Origin: JBMOLL01 sp049325415
GTDB lineage: Bacteria > Bacteroidota > Bacteroidia > Bacteroidales > GCA-2748055
Assembly: GCA_049325415.1 (NCBI GenBank)
Contig: JBMOLL010000083.1
Span: forward strand, 1 to 8,147
Direction of reading: 5' to 3'
DNA: 8,147 nucleotides
The notes under the pieces were generated by a model that ran no database searches, had not been told where the DNA came from, and saw only the letters and a program-made list of their open reading frames with translations. Positions 1 through 6,756 of this stretch are shown here, in pieces (positions within the stretch are counted from its first letter, which is position 1; each line of letters starts with the position of its first letter). The translations under genes and the position numbers were made by a program.

Positions 1-201
1 AATATTGATCTTATCTTCCCTGAAGATCCCCGAAGGGATGGAATGCAGCACGTGTTTCCGGCCTTCGAATTCAAGGGTGTGACCGGCGTTCGGTCCACCC
101 TGAAAACGGGTAATACAATCGTAGGAAGGAGTGAGCACATCCACTACTTTTCCCTTTCCCTCATCGCCCCACTGGAGGCCGAGTAAAACATCGATTTTCA
201 T
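1..201 (-). CDS. purA: Adenylosuccinate synthetase, N-terminal part (runs off left edge)
   Basis: The visible 67 codons begin MKIDVLLGLQWGDEGKGK and match the start of adenylosuccinate synthetase, the cytoplasmic enzyme that joins IMP and aspartate using GTP in the first committed step to AMP. The GTP/IMP-binding loop QWGDEGKGK is at residues 10-18, with the catalytic base Asp13. The GGPNAGHT segment at 35-42 carries the general acid His41, and VLHSIPSGIF at 51-60 is also typical. The start ATG (complement of 199-201) puts the loop at the same residue numbers as in E. coli PurA. The family is about 420-430 residues long, so roughly 85% lies outside the window. It follows fur on the same strand, but a strong terminator in between suggests separate transcription. 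The identification is from motifs seen directly; the promoter is not clear. Confidence 0.96.
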   Translation of the reverse strand, partial: MKIDVLLGLQWGDEGKGKVVDVLTPSYDCITRFQGGPNAGHTLEFEGRKHVLHSIPSGIFREDKINI

Positions 202-279
202 TTGAGAACGGTTAAGATGCAACTAATTATGAGAACGATACCCGTTAAAAGGAACAAGTCTGCCGACCGGAAGTTCTCC
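202..279 (-). promoter_or_regulatory. Probable purA upstream/leader region with an 8-bp direct repeat
   Basis: This stretch lies between the fur terminator and the purA start, so the purA promoter should be here. The octamer TGAGAACG occurs twice on the plus strand, at 203-210 and 230-237, 27 bases apart. On the minus strand TATCGTTC (240 to 233) is a poor match to the Bacteroidota -7 box TAnnTTTG, with a TTG about 14 bases upstream, which is shorter than usual spacing. The repeat could be a regulator site or chance. I cannot fix the promoter. Confidence 0.25.
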
Positions 280-304
280 AAAAAACAGGCCGGTGGTGCC
301 GGCC
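280..304 (-). terminator. Intrinsic terminator after fur
   Basis: Read on the minus strand there is a perfect 6-bp all-GC stem, GGCCGG (304 to 299) and CCGGCC (293 to 288), with a 5-base loop CACCA. It is followed by TG and then six T (285 to 280). That is a classic rho-independent terminator, placed about 65 bases after the fur stop codon and about 80 before purA. It should end the fur transcript and separate it from purA. Confidence 0.8.
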
Positions 305-367
305 GGATTTCCGGGATAAAGTTAAAAAAATCCGTTTAAATGGAGTTGATGTTATGAATAAAGACGG

Positions 368-823
368 CTATTTTTCCCTCTTCGAAGGGTCGGTCTTTGT
401 GCCGTAGATGTAGAGGGAGTGGTGACTGGGCCGGAAATGGTTCAGTTCACAGGCCGTTTTAATGATCTCTTCAATGCGGGGATCGCAGAACTCAATGACA
501 TTGCCCGTCTCCATGTCGATCAGGTGATCATGCTGCATGCAGCGGTAAGCCTTTTCAAACTGGGCGATGTTCTTGCCGAACTGGTGTTTTACCACCAGGT
601 TACAGTCGAGCAGAAGCTCAATGGTATTATAAAGTGTGGCACGGCTCACCCGGTAATTCTTATTCTTCATGAAGATGTACAGCGACTCGATGTCGAAATG
701 GCCGTCACGCGAATAGATCTCGTCCAGGATCGCATACCGCTCCGGGGTTTTCCGGTGCCCTTTCCTTTCCAGGTACTCGGTGAAAATCTGCTTTACGGTG
801 TCCTTGGTCTCCTCAACTATCAT
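368..823 (-). CDS. Fur-family metal-responsive transcriptional regulator
   Basis: The 151-residue product is a Fur/PerR/Zur-type repressor: an N-terminal winged helix (about 10-85) with recognition helix SRATLYNTIELLL at 60-72, then a C-terminal metal-sensing dimerisation domain. Likely metal ligands are His42 (GHFDIESLY), Glu90, His98 and His100 (QHDHLI), Glu111 (NVIEF) and His134/His135 (SHHSLYIYG). The structural zinc site found in E. coli Fur as two CxxC pairs is missing: the first pair is replaced by Asp103 and Thr106 (LIDMETGN), and there is no cysteine pair in the short C-terminal tail. The regulated metal or signal (Fe, Mn, peroxide) cannot be read from sequence. It is 75 bases downstream of rel on the same strand, so it may be partly read through from rel. 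The spacer has its own dyad and promoter-like boxes. The family call is firm; the subfamily is open. Confidence 0.92.
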   Translation of the reverse strand: MIVEETKDTVKQIFTEYLERKGHRKTPERYAILDEIYSRDGHFDIESLYIFMKNKNYRVSRATLYNTIELLLDCNLVVKHQFGKNIAQFEKAYRCMQHDHLIDMETGNVIEFCDPRIEEIIKTACELNHFRPSHHSLYIYGTKTDPSKREK

Positions 824-898
824 AATATAGTCTAAGTAAAAATTACAAGGCTAAGATACTAATCTTTTATGAAGGTAAAATAGCAGAAGTAAAAATTG
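824..898 (-). promoter_or_regulatory. rel-fur spacer with a dyad: possible fur promoter/operator
   Basis: This 75-base AT-rich spacer carries an inverted repeat AAGAT-ACTA-ATCTT at 853-866, about 30-43 bases upstream of the fur start. An exact 11-bp direct repeat, AAGTAAAAATT, occurs at 834-844 and 887-897. On the minus strand TAGCCTTG (853 to 846) matches the Bacteroidota -7 box TAnnTTTG at all but one fixed position and overlaps the edge of the dyad. Fur-family proteins bind short AT-rich dyads and often regulate themselves, so this is a plausible autoregulatory site. No good -33 TTG was found. Confidence 0.35.
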
Positions 899-3118
899 TT
901 ATTCCTTGATCTCAACACGGTGTACCGACTCGACACCTTTCAGCCTCATAAGATTCATTATGAGATTATTAAGGTCGGTTGTATTGTGAACATACAGGTC
1001 GATGGTGCCGTCGAAGATCCCGTCGTGACCGTGCAGGTTGATGGTGCGCATGCTGATGTTCAGTTCCTTTGTAATGGTATTGGTGATGGAGTTGTAAACC
1101 CCGAAACGGTCCCAGCCGTTGAGATGGATCCTGACCAGGTAGGAGAGCACTTTATGCTGAGTCCAGCGGGCGGCAACAAGCCGGTCGCCATGGCTCGACA
1201 TGATCTTGATTGCTTTTTCGCAATCGGTGCTGTGGATCAGGATGGAGCCGTCGGCTTCACGCACCCCGACTACTTCATCTCCTGGAATAGGATTGCAGCA
1301 GGTGGCTATTTCGTAGGTTTTCTCCGCATCGTCGTAGGTTTCTTTCAGGATCAGCGTCCCTTTTGCGTCGAACATCCCGTTTTCCTGCTCTTTTGCCCTG
1401 GTTGCCCTGCCCAGGGAGAGGTCCCAAACACGCACCCATTTACTGCGAGTATTCTTGCTGAGTATTTCCTTGAGGTTGTCGAGACTGATGATCCCGGTTC
1501 CGATCCCGGAATAAAGCTGGTCCTTGTTGGCACATTCGAAGGCCGGGAGAAGCTTTTTCAGGATCCTGGAACTGGGGGTGAGGTTCATGGTTTTCAGCTT
1601 CTCTTCCAGCAGGCGTTTCCCGACTTCCGTCCGGTTGCGGATCTCGGCCTTCAGCGCGGCTTTGATGGCAGCCTTGGCTTTAACGGTAGTGGCAAATTTG
1701 TTCCACTCAAAACTGGGCTTCTGTCCTTCGGAGGTCAGGATCTCCACCTGGTCGCCGCTCGATAATTTATAACTCAGCGGAACGAGCCGGTGATTGACCT
1801 TTGCACCGATGGCCCGGTTACCGATCCCGGTGTGGATCTCGTAGGCGAAATCGAGGGTGGTGGCGTTCTGGGGAAGCGAAACGGTGTGTCCTTTGGGGGT
1901 GAAAACGATGATCTCGGAGGAGAAAAGATTGAGTTTGAAGTCGTCGAGGAATTCCAGGGCGTCGGAGGTGGGCGATTCCAGCGTTTCCCTGATCTGCCTT
2001 ATCCACCGGTCGAGTTCCCCTTCCTGTGCCCCTGCTTCCTTGTACTTCCAGTGGGCGGCAAAACCCCGTTCGGCGATCTCATCCATCCGTTTGGATCGGA
2101 TCTGTACTTCCATCCACTTCCCGTTGGGGCCCATGACCGTCATATGCAGGGCTTCGTAACCATTGGCCTTGGGTGTGGAGATCCAGTCCCTGATCCGGTC
2201 GGGTTTCGGGGGATAAATATCCGTGATCAGCGAATAGATGTTCCAGCACTGTGTTTTTTCCGGAATGCCCTGGTTGGGGGTAAAGATGATGCGGATGGCA
2301 AAAAGATCGTAGATCTCTTCAAAACTCACATTTTTCTGGTGCATCTTCTGCCAGATGGAGTAGATCGATTTCGGCCGCCCGGATATATTGAACTTAAAAC
2401 CGTTTTCTTCCAGCCGCGCGATGATGGGCAGACTGAACTGGTTGATCAGGTGGATGCGTTTCTCCTCACTGAGCTTGATCTTTTCATTGATCTCCTCATA
2501 AGCCTCCGGATAACGGTATTTCAGACTCAGGTCCTCCAGTTCCGTTTTGATGGCATAAAGGCCAAGCCGGTGGGCGAGAGGGGCATAGAGGTAAATGGTT
2601 TCGCCGGCAATCTTGATCTGCTTGTAGCGCGGGAGCGAATCGAGGGTGCGCATGTTGTGCAGGCGATCGGCCAGTTTGATCAGGATCACGCGGACATCGT
2701 CGGAGAGCGTCAGCAGCATCTTCCTGAAATTCTCGGCCTGCAGCGAATTCGATTCCTTGTCGAATACCCCCGAAATCTTCGTGAGTCCGTCAATGATGGA
2801 AGCAATCTTCGGGCCAAAGGCATTTTCAATGTCTTCGATCGTCAGATCCGTATCCTCCACCACATCATGCAAAAGGGCGCAGATGGTCGACTTGACCCCC
2901 AGTCCGATCTCTTCGGTGACGATCCGGGCCACAGCCAGCGGATGCACAATGTAAGGCTCACCCGATTTCCGCTGCATGCCCCTGTGTGCATCATTGGCCA
3001 TTTTGAAGGCCTTCCGGATCAGTTTCTCATCTTCGGGAGTCTTGCAATTGACACAATTCCGGATAATGTATTCCAGTTGTGACTGAATATCAATATCTTT
3101 TACCTGCGCGGTCTCCAT
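899..3118 (-). CDS. rel: Bifunctional RelA/SpoT-type (p)ppGpp synthetase/hydrolase
   Basis: The 739-residue product is a full-length long RSH protein that makes and degrades the stringent alarmone (p)ppGpp in the cytoplasm. Domains in order are as follows. The HD hydrolase domain (about 25-180) has His59, His84-Asp85, the HDxxED motif 84-89 and Asp151 (KLADRLHNMRT), all intact. The synthetase domain (about 240-360) has GRPKSIYSIW, YDLFAIRI, NGYEALH and the catalytic Glu337 in MEVQIR. The TGS domain is at about 398-461. A helical region follows, then a conserved-cysteine part with Cys607-Cys608 (TCCNPIPGDE) and Cys633. The ACT domain is at about 660-737. The substrate-specificity loop reads RIRD at 308-311, like RxKD of bifunctional Rel/SpoT and unlike ExDD of synthetase-only RelA. 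Together with the intact HD site this predicts both activities. Length is normal for Bacteroidota. It is followed by fur and purA on the same strand; the start ATG sits just after a short hairpin leader. Confidence 0.97.
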   Translation of the reverse strand: METAQVKDIDIQSQLEYIIRNCVNCKTPEDEKLIRKAFKMANDAHRGMQRKSGEPYIVHPLAVARIVTEEIGLGVKSTICALLHDVVEDTDLTIEDIENAFGPKIASIIDGLTKISGVFDKESNSLQAENFRKMLLTLSDDVRVILIKLADRLHNMRTLDSLPRYKQIKIAGETIYLYAPLAHRLGLYAIKTELEDLSLKYRYPEAYEEINEKIKLSEEKRIHLINQFSLPIIARLEENGFKFNISGRPKSIYSIWQKMHQKNVSFEEIYDLFAIRIIFTPNQGIPEKTQCWNIYSLITDIYPPKPDRIRDWISTPKANGYEALHMTVMGPNGKWMEVQIRSKRMDEIAERGFAAHWKYKEAGAQEGELDRWIRQIRETLESPTSDALEFLDDFKLNLFSSEIIVFTPKGHTVSLPQNATTLDFAYEIHTGIGNRAIGAKVNHRLVPLSYKLSSGDQVEILTSEGQKPSFEWNKFATTVKAKAAIKAALKAEIRNRTEVGKRLLEEKLKTMNLTPSSRILKKLLPAFECANKDQLYSGIGTGIISLDNLKEILSKNTRSKWVRVWDLSLGRATRAKEQENGMFDAKGTLILKETYDDAEKTYEIATCCNPIPGDEVVGVREADGSILIHSTDCEKAIKIMSSHGDRLVAARWTQHKVLSYLVRIHLNGWDRFGVYNSITNTITKELNISMRTINLHGHDGIFDGTIDLYVHNTTDLNNLIMNLMRLKGVESVHRVEIKE

Positions 3119-3132
3119 TTAAAAAAGCAAAC

Positions 3133-3149
3133 GGGGTGCTGTTTCCCCC
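3133..3149 (-). other. Small hairpin in the rel 5' leader
   Basis: On the minus strand GGGG(G) and CCCC flank a loop of about eight bases, and this is followed by GTTTGCTTTTTTAA, which ends right at the rel ATG. The stem is only 4-5 bp. If transcription starts just after the -7 box at 3154-3161, the hairpin would be at the very 5' end of the mRNA. It could also be a weak terminator for the upstream gene. Its role is uncertain. Confidence 0.25.
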
Positions 3150-3153
3150 TCAG

Positions 3154-3161
3154 CAAAAATA
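3154..3161 (-). promoter_or_regulatory. Candidate rel promoter -7 box
   Basis: TATTTTTG on the minus strand fits the Bacteroidota -7 consensus TAnnTTTG exactly and lies about 36 bases upstream of the rel start codon. There is no TTG at the usual 17-23 base spacing, so only half of the promoter is supported. Confidence 0.38.
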
Positions 3162-3222
3162 GTATTAAATACGTAATCTTTTGTCGCGTAAACAGTGAAA
3201 TTCCGGCTCCGGTCCTTAAATG

Positions 3223-4728
3223 TTAAGGATAGATCACCATGACAGATCCCGTTTGTTCACTATCGGAACCGTTAAAGGAGGTAAACTGGATGAACCAGGT
3301 GTACACGCCCTCTGTGGCCATAGGACCGCCCGCCATCCGGCCGTCCCAGTAGACCGAGGGATCGGTGGTTTCGAATACTTTTTTCCCGCTACGGTCGAAA
3401 ATAATGAATAGATATTTCTCCGGGAAGAAATCAATGACCGGTCCGAACAGCTCGTTTTGGCCGTCGCCGTTCGGGGTAAAGGCATTTGGCATGTAGATGT
3501 GTGTGGGCACATTTACGCAGGCAACATTCGATACGCTGTTTCCCGCAATCCCGTAAGGATTGTCGGTCCCTTCCACGGCAACGACCCTGTAGCAGACCTC
3601 CCCGGGCAGATTACCCGTTCCGGCCGCGGCCAGGTCCTCGGTGAAGGTGGTTTGTTGCGGTCCGGTAAAAGCAGCTTCCTCACTTCCTCCATCGGTCGAA
3701 AGCCGGTAAACCTGGTAGCCCAGCAGGCTGCCCTGATAGCTTTGATATGGGGTCCAGCTGATTACGGCCCTGGTTCCCTCGGCCTGACCCGAAAGGAGGA
3801 TGTTATTGCCGGTATTGCTCGACGCCACTACCTCCCTGCATGAATTGAGTACATCAACCCGGTAGGTGTGAGAGGTGGCGGAGGTCGCAACCTGGTCGGT
3901 GAAACGGTAGGGAAGCTCCGCTATATTTTCTGCTTCCTGTACTTCGAGAAAACCGGAAGTACCTGATGCGGACCGGTACAGTACAAAATCGTTCATGGTA
4001 CCCGACAGATCGGCACTGAAAAGGATTTCTGCGGAGGCTTTATCGAGCACATTTACTTCATCCAGGTTCATCCATGAGGGGGGAGGGGGCATGTAGGTAA
4101 AATAATCCGCAATCCCGGAGGAGGAGAGAAGCCCGTCATTCTTTACCGCCACGACATAATAGCGGTAGAGCATATTCTCTTCCACGTTCTTGATTTTCAG
4201 AGTGGTATCCCCGGGGAATTTAAGGGTGATCTGGGAAAAGGGAGAGCCCTCGAAAGAGCCATACACCCGGTAGCCCGACAGTTTTTCATTCCAGCCGACA
4301 TACTGGTTCCACTTCAGGGTGAGCTCCGCCCTGCAGGAATCATATTTCATGTAAGTCAGCATGGCAATATGAGAACCCGGCATCCTGATGCTTTCATTTC
4401 CGGCCGAATCGACGGCAGTTACCGAATATTCCAGCCGATCGCGTCCGGGAAGTAAATGGTGGAAAAAATGTTCAGACGAGGGAACTGAATCAATCAATTC
4501 ACCGGCCCAGCCCGAGAGGGTTTTTACCTCTCTGTAAATGAAATACCATTTAACATCCGGTGCTGCCGAAGGCTTCCAGTACACAAATATGCTGTTATCA
4601 CTGGTATCCACCGTAACGTAAGTGAGCTCCGGCTTATCGGGGATGCCCTGCTGGCCGTAACAATCTGTCCGGACTGCGAAGTTCAGCACCAGCATAAAAA
4701 ACAGATATGGCAGAATAATGCTTCTCAT
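3223..4728 (-). CDS. Secreted fibronectin-III-repeat protein with type IX secretion (type B) C-terminal sorting domain
   Basis: The 501-residue product begins with a signal peptide (MRS, hydrophobic stretch to about 19, then a polar CYGQQ region with probable cleavage near residue 26). The middle holds four fibronectin-III-like units at about 32-125, 130-212, 222-312 and 315-407. Units 2 and 4 share a W..Y...L.GY.VY pattern often seen in this class. Residues about 410-500 form the gliding-motility-associated CHU_C domain: YMPNAFTPNGDGQNELFGP, FIIFDRSGKKVFET, YWDGR, EGVYTWFI. In Bacteroidota this domain directs export across the outer membrane by the type IX (Por) system and attachment or release at the surface. 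No enzyme domain is seen, so the ligand or role is unknown; adhesion or matrix function is a guess. It is transcribed apart from the divergent clc gene and precedes rel by 104 bases with no strong terminator. No secretion-machinery gene is present here. Confidence 0.9.
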   Translation of the reverse strand: MRSIILPYLFFMLVLNFAVRTDCYGQQGIPDKPELTYVTVDTSDNSIFVYWKPSAAPDVKWYFIYREVKTLSGWAGELIDSVPSSEHFFHHLLPGRDRLEYSVTAVDSAGNESIRMPGSHIAMLTYMKYDSCRAELTLKWNQYVGWNEKLSGYRVYGSFEGSPFSQITLKFPGDTTLKIKNVEENMLYRYYVVAVKNDGLLSSSGIADYFTYMPPPPSWMNLDEVNVLDKASAEILFSADLSGTMNDFVLYRSASGTSGFLEVQEAENIAELPYRFTDQVATSATSHTYRVDVLNSCREVVASSNTGNNILLSGQAEGTRAVISWTPYQSYQGSLLGYQVYRLSTDGGSEEAAFTGPQQTTFTEDLAAAGTGNLPGEVCYRVVAVEGTDNPYGIAGNSVSNVACVNVPTHIYMPNAFTPNGDGQNELFGPVIDFFPEKYLFIIFDRSGKKVFETTDPSVYWDGRMAGGPMATEGVYTWFIQFTSFNGSDSEQTGSVMVIYP

Positions 4729-4786
4729 TTCAGAAACAAACGGTAAACCTCAGTACAATATTTCGGGACAGGCTCCCTGCCAGGAG

Positions 4787-4794
4787 CAAATATA
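4787..4794 (-). promoter_or_regulatory. Candidate promoter -7 box of the secreted-protein gene
   Basis: TATATTTG on the minus strand is an exact match to the Bacteroidota TAnnTTTG box, about 60 bases upstream of the gene's ATG and in the divergent spacer. At the expected -33 distance there is only TTTTTTCAG rather than TTG. Confidence 0.45.
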
Positions 4795-4923
4795 CAACAA
4801 ACAGGGTGAAAGCTGAAAAAAGTGCTGAAGTCCGCTGATTCCTTGTTTTGCCTCAACAACAGACACAGTGCAGTGCAATAAAAATTGAAAAAAAAACCAG
4901 TGTGATCGTCGTACCGGGAATGA

Positions 4924-6717
4924 ATGTATTATTTTTGTGCTGCAATGAAGGGAAAATCATTTTCAGACAGAATCAGCCTGCTCAGGACCAGGTATTTAAC
5001 AGGACAGCAGTTTATCTATCTCCTGGCTGCTGTGGTGGGGCTCCTGGTTGGCCTGGCCGCTGTTCTGATCAAGGACCTTGTATACATTATCAGTTATTTT
5101 CTTCACAAGGAATATGCCGGGGGCTATCATAACTATCTTTTTATTGTTTTTCCCGTTGTGGGAATTGCTCTGGTCCTGCTCTTCATCCAGTACGTGAACC
5201 GGAAGCCGGTGCGTCACGGGATCCCGGGTGTGCTTTTTGCCATCTCCAAGAATAACGGGATCATCCGTTCCCACAACATGTATTCCAGTATCATCACCAG
5301 TGCGCTGACTGTGGGTTTCGGGGGATCGGTCGGACTGGAAGGTCCTTCGGTGGTTACCGGAGCTGCGATAGGATCCAATCTGGGCCGCGTACTCAAGCTA
5401 AGCTACAAGGAAACCATCCTGCTCATCTCCTGCGGTACGGCAGGTGTGGTATCGGCCATCTTCAAGGCTCCGATCACCGGGGTAGTCTTTGCCCTGGAGG
5501 TGATCATGCTCGACCTCACGGCCTGGGGGGTCATCCCGCTGATCCTGGCCTCGGTAATGGGAGCGATGACATCCTACCTCTTCCTGGGCCAGAATACGAT
5601 CTACTCCTTCGACCTGGTGGAGACTTTCCGGATGAACCAGGTTCATTTCTACGTTCTGCTCGGACTCTTCTCCGGGTTGATCTCTGCCTATTTTGCCAAG
5701 GTGTATATCTGGCTGTCGGGGCTCTTCGACCGGATTAAATCGGTCTGGCAGAGGCTGCTGATCGCCGGTGCCCTGCTGGGAGCCCTGATCTTTTTCCTCC
5801 CCCCGCTCTTTGGCGAAGGATATGAAATTGTCAACCAATGCCTCTCGGGCAATGTATCGGCCCTGTTTCAGGGGACTTTTTTTGAATCCTGGCAGTCGAG
5901 CTTCGTACTGGTCATTCTTTATTTTATACTGGTGATAGGTTTTAAAGCCATTGCCACCACGCTGACCTTTGCGGCAGGGGGCATCGGGGGGATCTTCGCC
6001 CCGGCCCTGTTTATGGGTGCCGGCAGCGGTCTGCTCTTCGGTGTCGTGCTGAACCAGTTCGGTGTGGACGTTTCCTTATCCAACATGGCCCTGATCGGGA
6101 TGGCCGGGATCATGGCCGGCGTAATCCATGCCCCGCTGACCTCAATCTTTATGATTGCGGAGATTACCGGCGGCCACCAGCTCCTGCTGCCGCTGATGAT
6201 TGTTTCGACCATATCCTATGTCACCACCCGCTATTTCGCCAGTAATTCGGTATATACCGTTCAGCTGGCCAAAAGGGGAGAGCTGATGACCCACCATAAA
6301 GACCGTAACATCCTCATTATGATGAAGGTTACGGATCTTATCGAGACTAATTTCAACACGGTCAGGCCCGACGACACCCTCGGCGACCTCGTGAAGGTGA
6401 TCACCAACTCCCGGAGGAATATTTTTCCCGTTACCGACGAGGAGAATAATTTCCTGGGGATCGTGAAAATGGACGATATCCGGCATATCATGTTCAATCA
6501 GAATATGTATAATACGACCTATGTACGTGATCTGCTTTTTGTTCCGGAGGTTACCATCGACAAGAACGAGCAGATGGAGGAAGTGGCCAGGAAGTTCTCA
6601 TCAAGCGACAAATACAATATAGCTGTGCTGGATAAGGGGAAATATATCGGTTTTGTTTCCCGGGCCAGGGTCTTCTCTTCCTACCGCGAGATGCTGAAGA
6701 CCTTCTCCGACGACTAA
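4924..6717 (+). CDS. ClC-family chloride channel/antiporter with paired CBS domains
   Basis: The 597-residue inner-membrane protein is a ClC anion transporter. The pore motifs are: HGIP at 98-101 (GSGIP region), GLEGP at 137-141 with the external gate Glu139, GGIFAPA at 355-361, and Tyr444 (NSVYTV), equivalent to E. coli Tyr445. By counting from conserved prolines, the internal proton glutamate of CLC-ec1 (Glu203, second of EE) is Val193 here (ALEVIM), and the central serine is His98. Valine at that position is typical of eukaryotic ClC channels. The C-terminal cytoplasmic part has two CBS domains (about 465-520 and 535-590), which in other ClCs bind adenine nucleotides and modulate gating. 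The start could be the ATG at 4924 or, equally well, the ATG at 4945 (residue 8, MKGKSFSDRISL). The gene is divergent from the secreted-protein gene and leads a probable two-gene unit with the DUF554 gene. The family is certain; channel versus exchanger is open. Confidence 0.96.
   Translation: MYYFCAAMKGKSFSDRISLLRTRYLTGQQFIYLLAAVVGLLVGLAAVLIKDLVYIISYFLHKEYAGGYHNYLFIVFPVVGIALVLLFIQYVNRKPVRHGIPGVLFAISKNNGIIRSHNMYSSIITSALTVGFGGSVGLEGPSVVTGAAIGSNLGRVLKLSYKETILLISCGTAGVVSAIFKAPITGVVFALEVIMLDLTAWGVIPLILASVMGAMTSYLFLGQNTIYSFDLVETFRMNQVHFYVLLGLFSGLISAYFAKVYIWLSGLFDRIKSVWQRLLIAGALLGALIFFLPPLFGEGYEIVNQCLSGNVSALFQGTFFESWQSSFVLVILYFILVIGFKAIATTLTFAAGGIGGIFAPALFMGAGSGLLFGVVLNQFGVDVSLSNMALIGMAGIMAGVIHAPLTSIFMIAEITGGHQLLLPLMIVSTISYVTTRYFASNSVYTVQLAKRGELMTHHKDRNILIMMKVTDLIETNFNTVRPDDTLGDLVKVITNSRRNIFPVTDEENNFLGIVKMDDIRHIMFNQNMYNTTYVRDLLFVPEVTIDKNEQMEEVARKFSSSDKYNIAVLDKGKYIGFVSRARVFSSYREMLKTFSDD
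4930..4937 (+). promoter_or_regulatory. Possible -7 box just before the second clc start
   Basis: TATTTTTG fits TAnnTTTG exactly and lies inside the first seven codons of the longer reading of clc, ending 7 bases before the ATG at 4945. If it is real, the transcript would start almost at that ATG and the longer start could not be used. There is no TTG at -33, and a T-rich octamer can occur by chance. Confidence 0.22.
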
Positions 6718-6756
6718 ACGGCTGGAAATCCCGTAACTCAAATCAAAAACCAGGAT

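Noticed and set aside
360..403. AAAGAC...GTCTTT inverted repeat at the end of fur as a second terminator
   Set aside because: The arms are only 6 bp apart from a small inner stem, the T-tail is poor, and a far better terminator lies at 280-304.
1790..3082. 430-codon plus-strand frame opposite rel
   Set aside because: It is exactly antisense to the conserved Rel catalytic domains; long antisense frames arise from codon bias, and the peptide shows no family features. The same applies to 896-1765 and 419-835.
3223..4728. Lipoprotein signal on the secreted protein because of Cys23
   Set aside because: The residues before the cysteine (VRTD) do not form a lipobox; a cut after the CYGQ region by signal peptidase I fits better.
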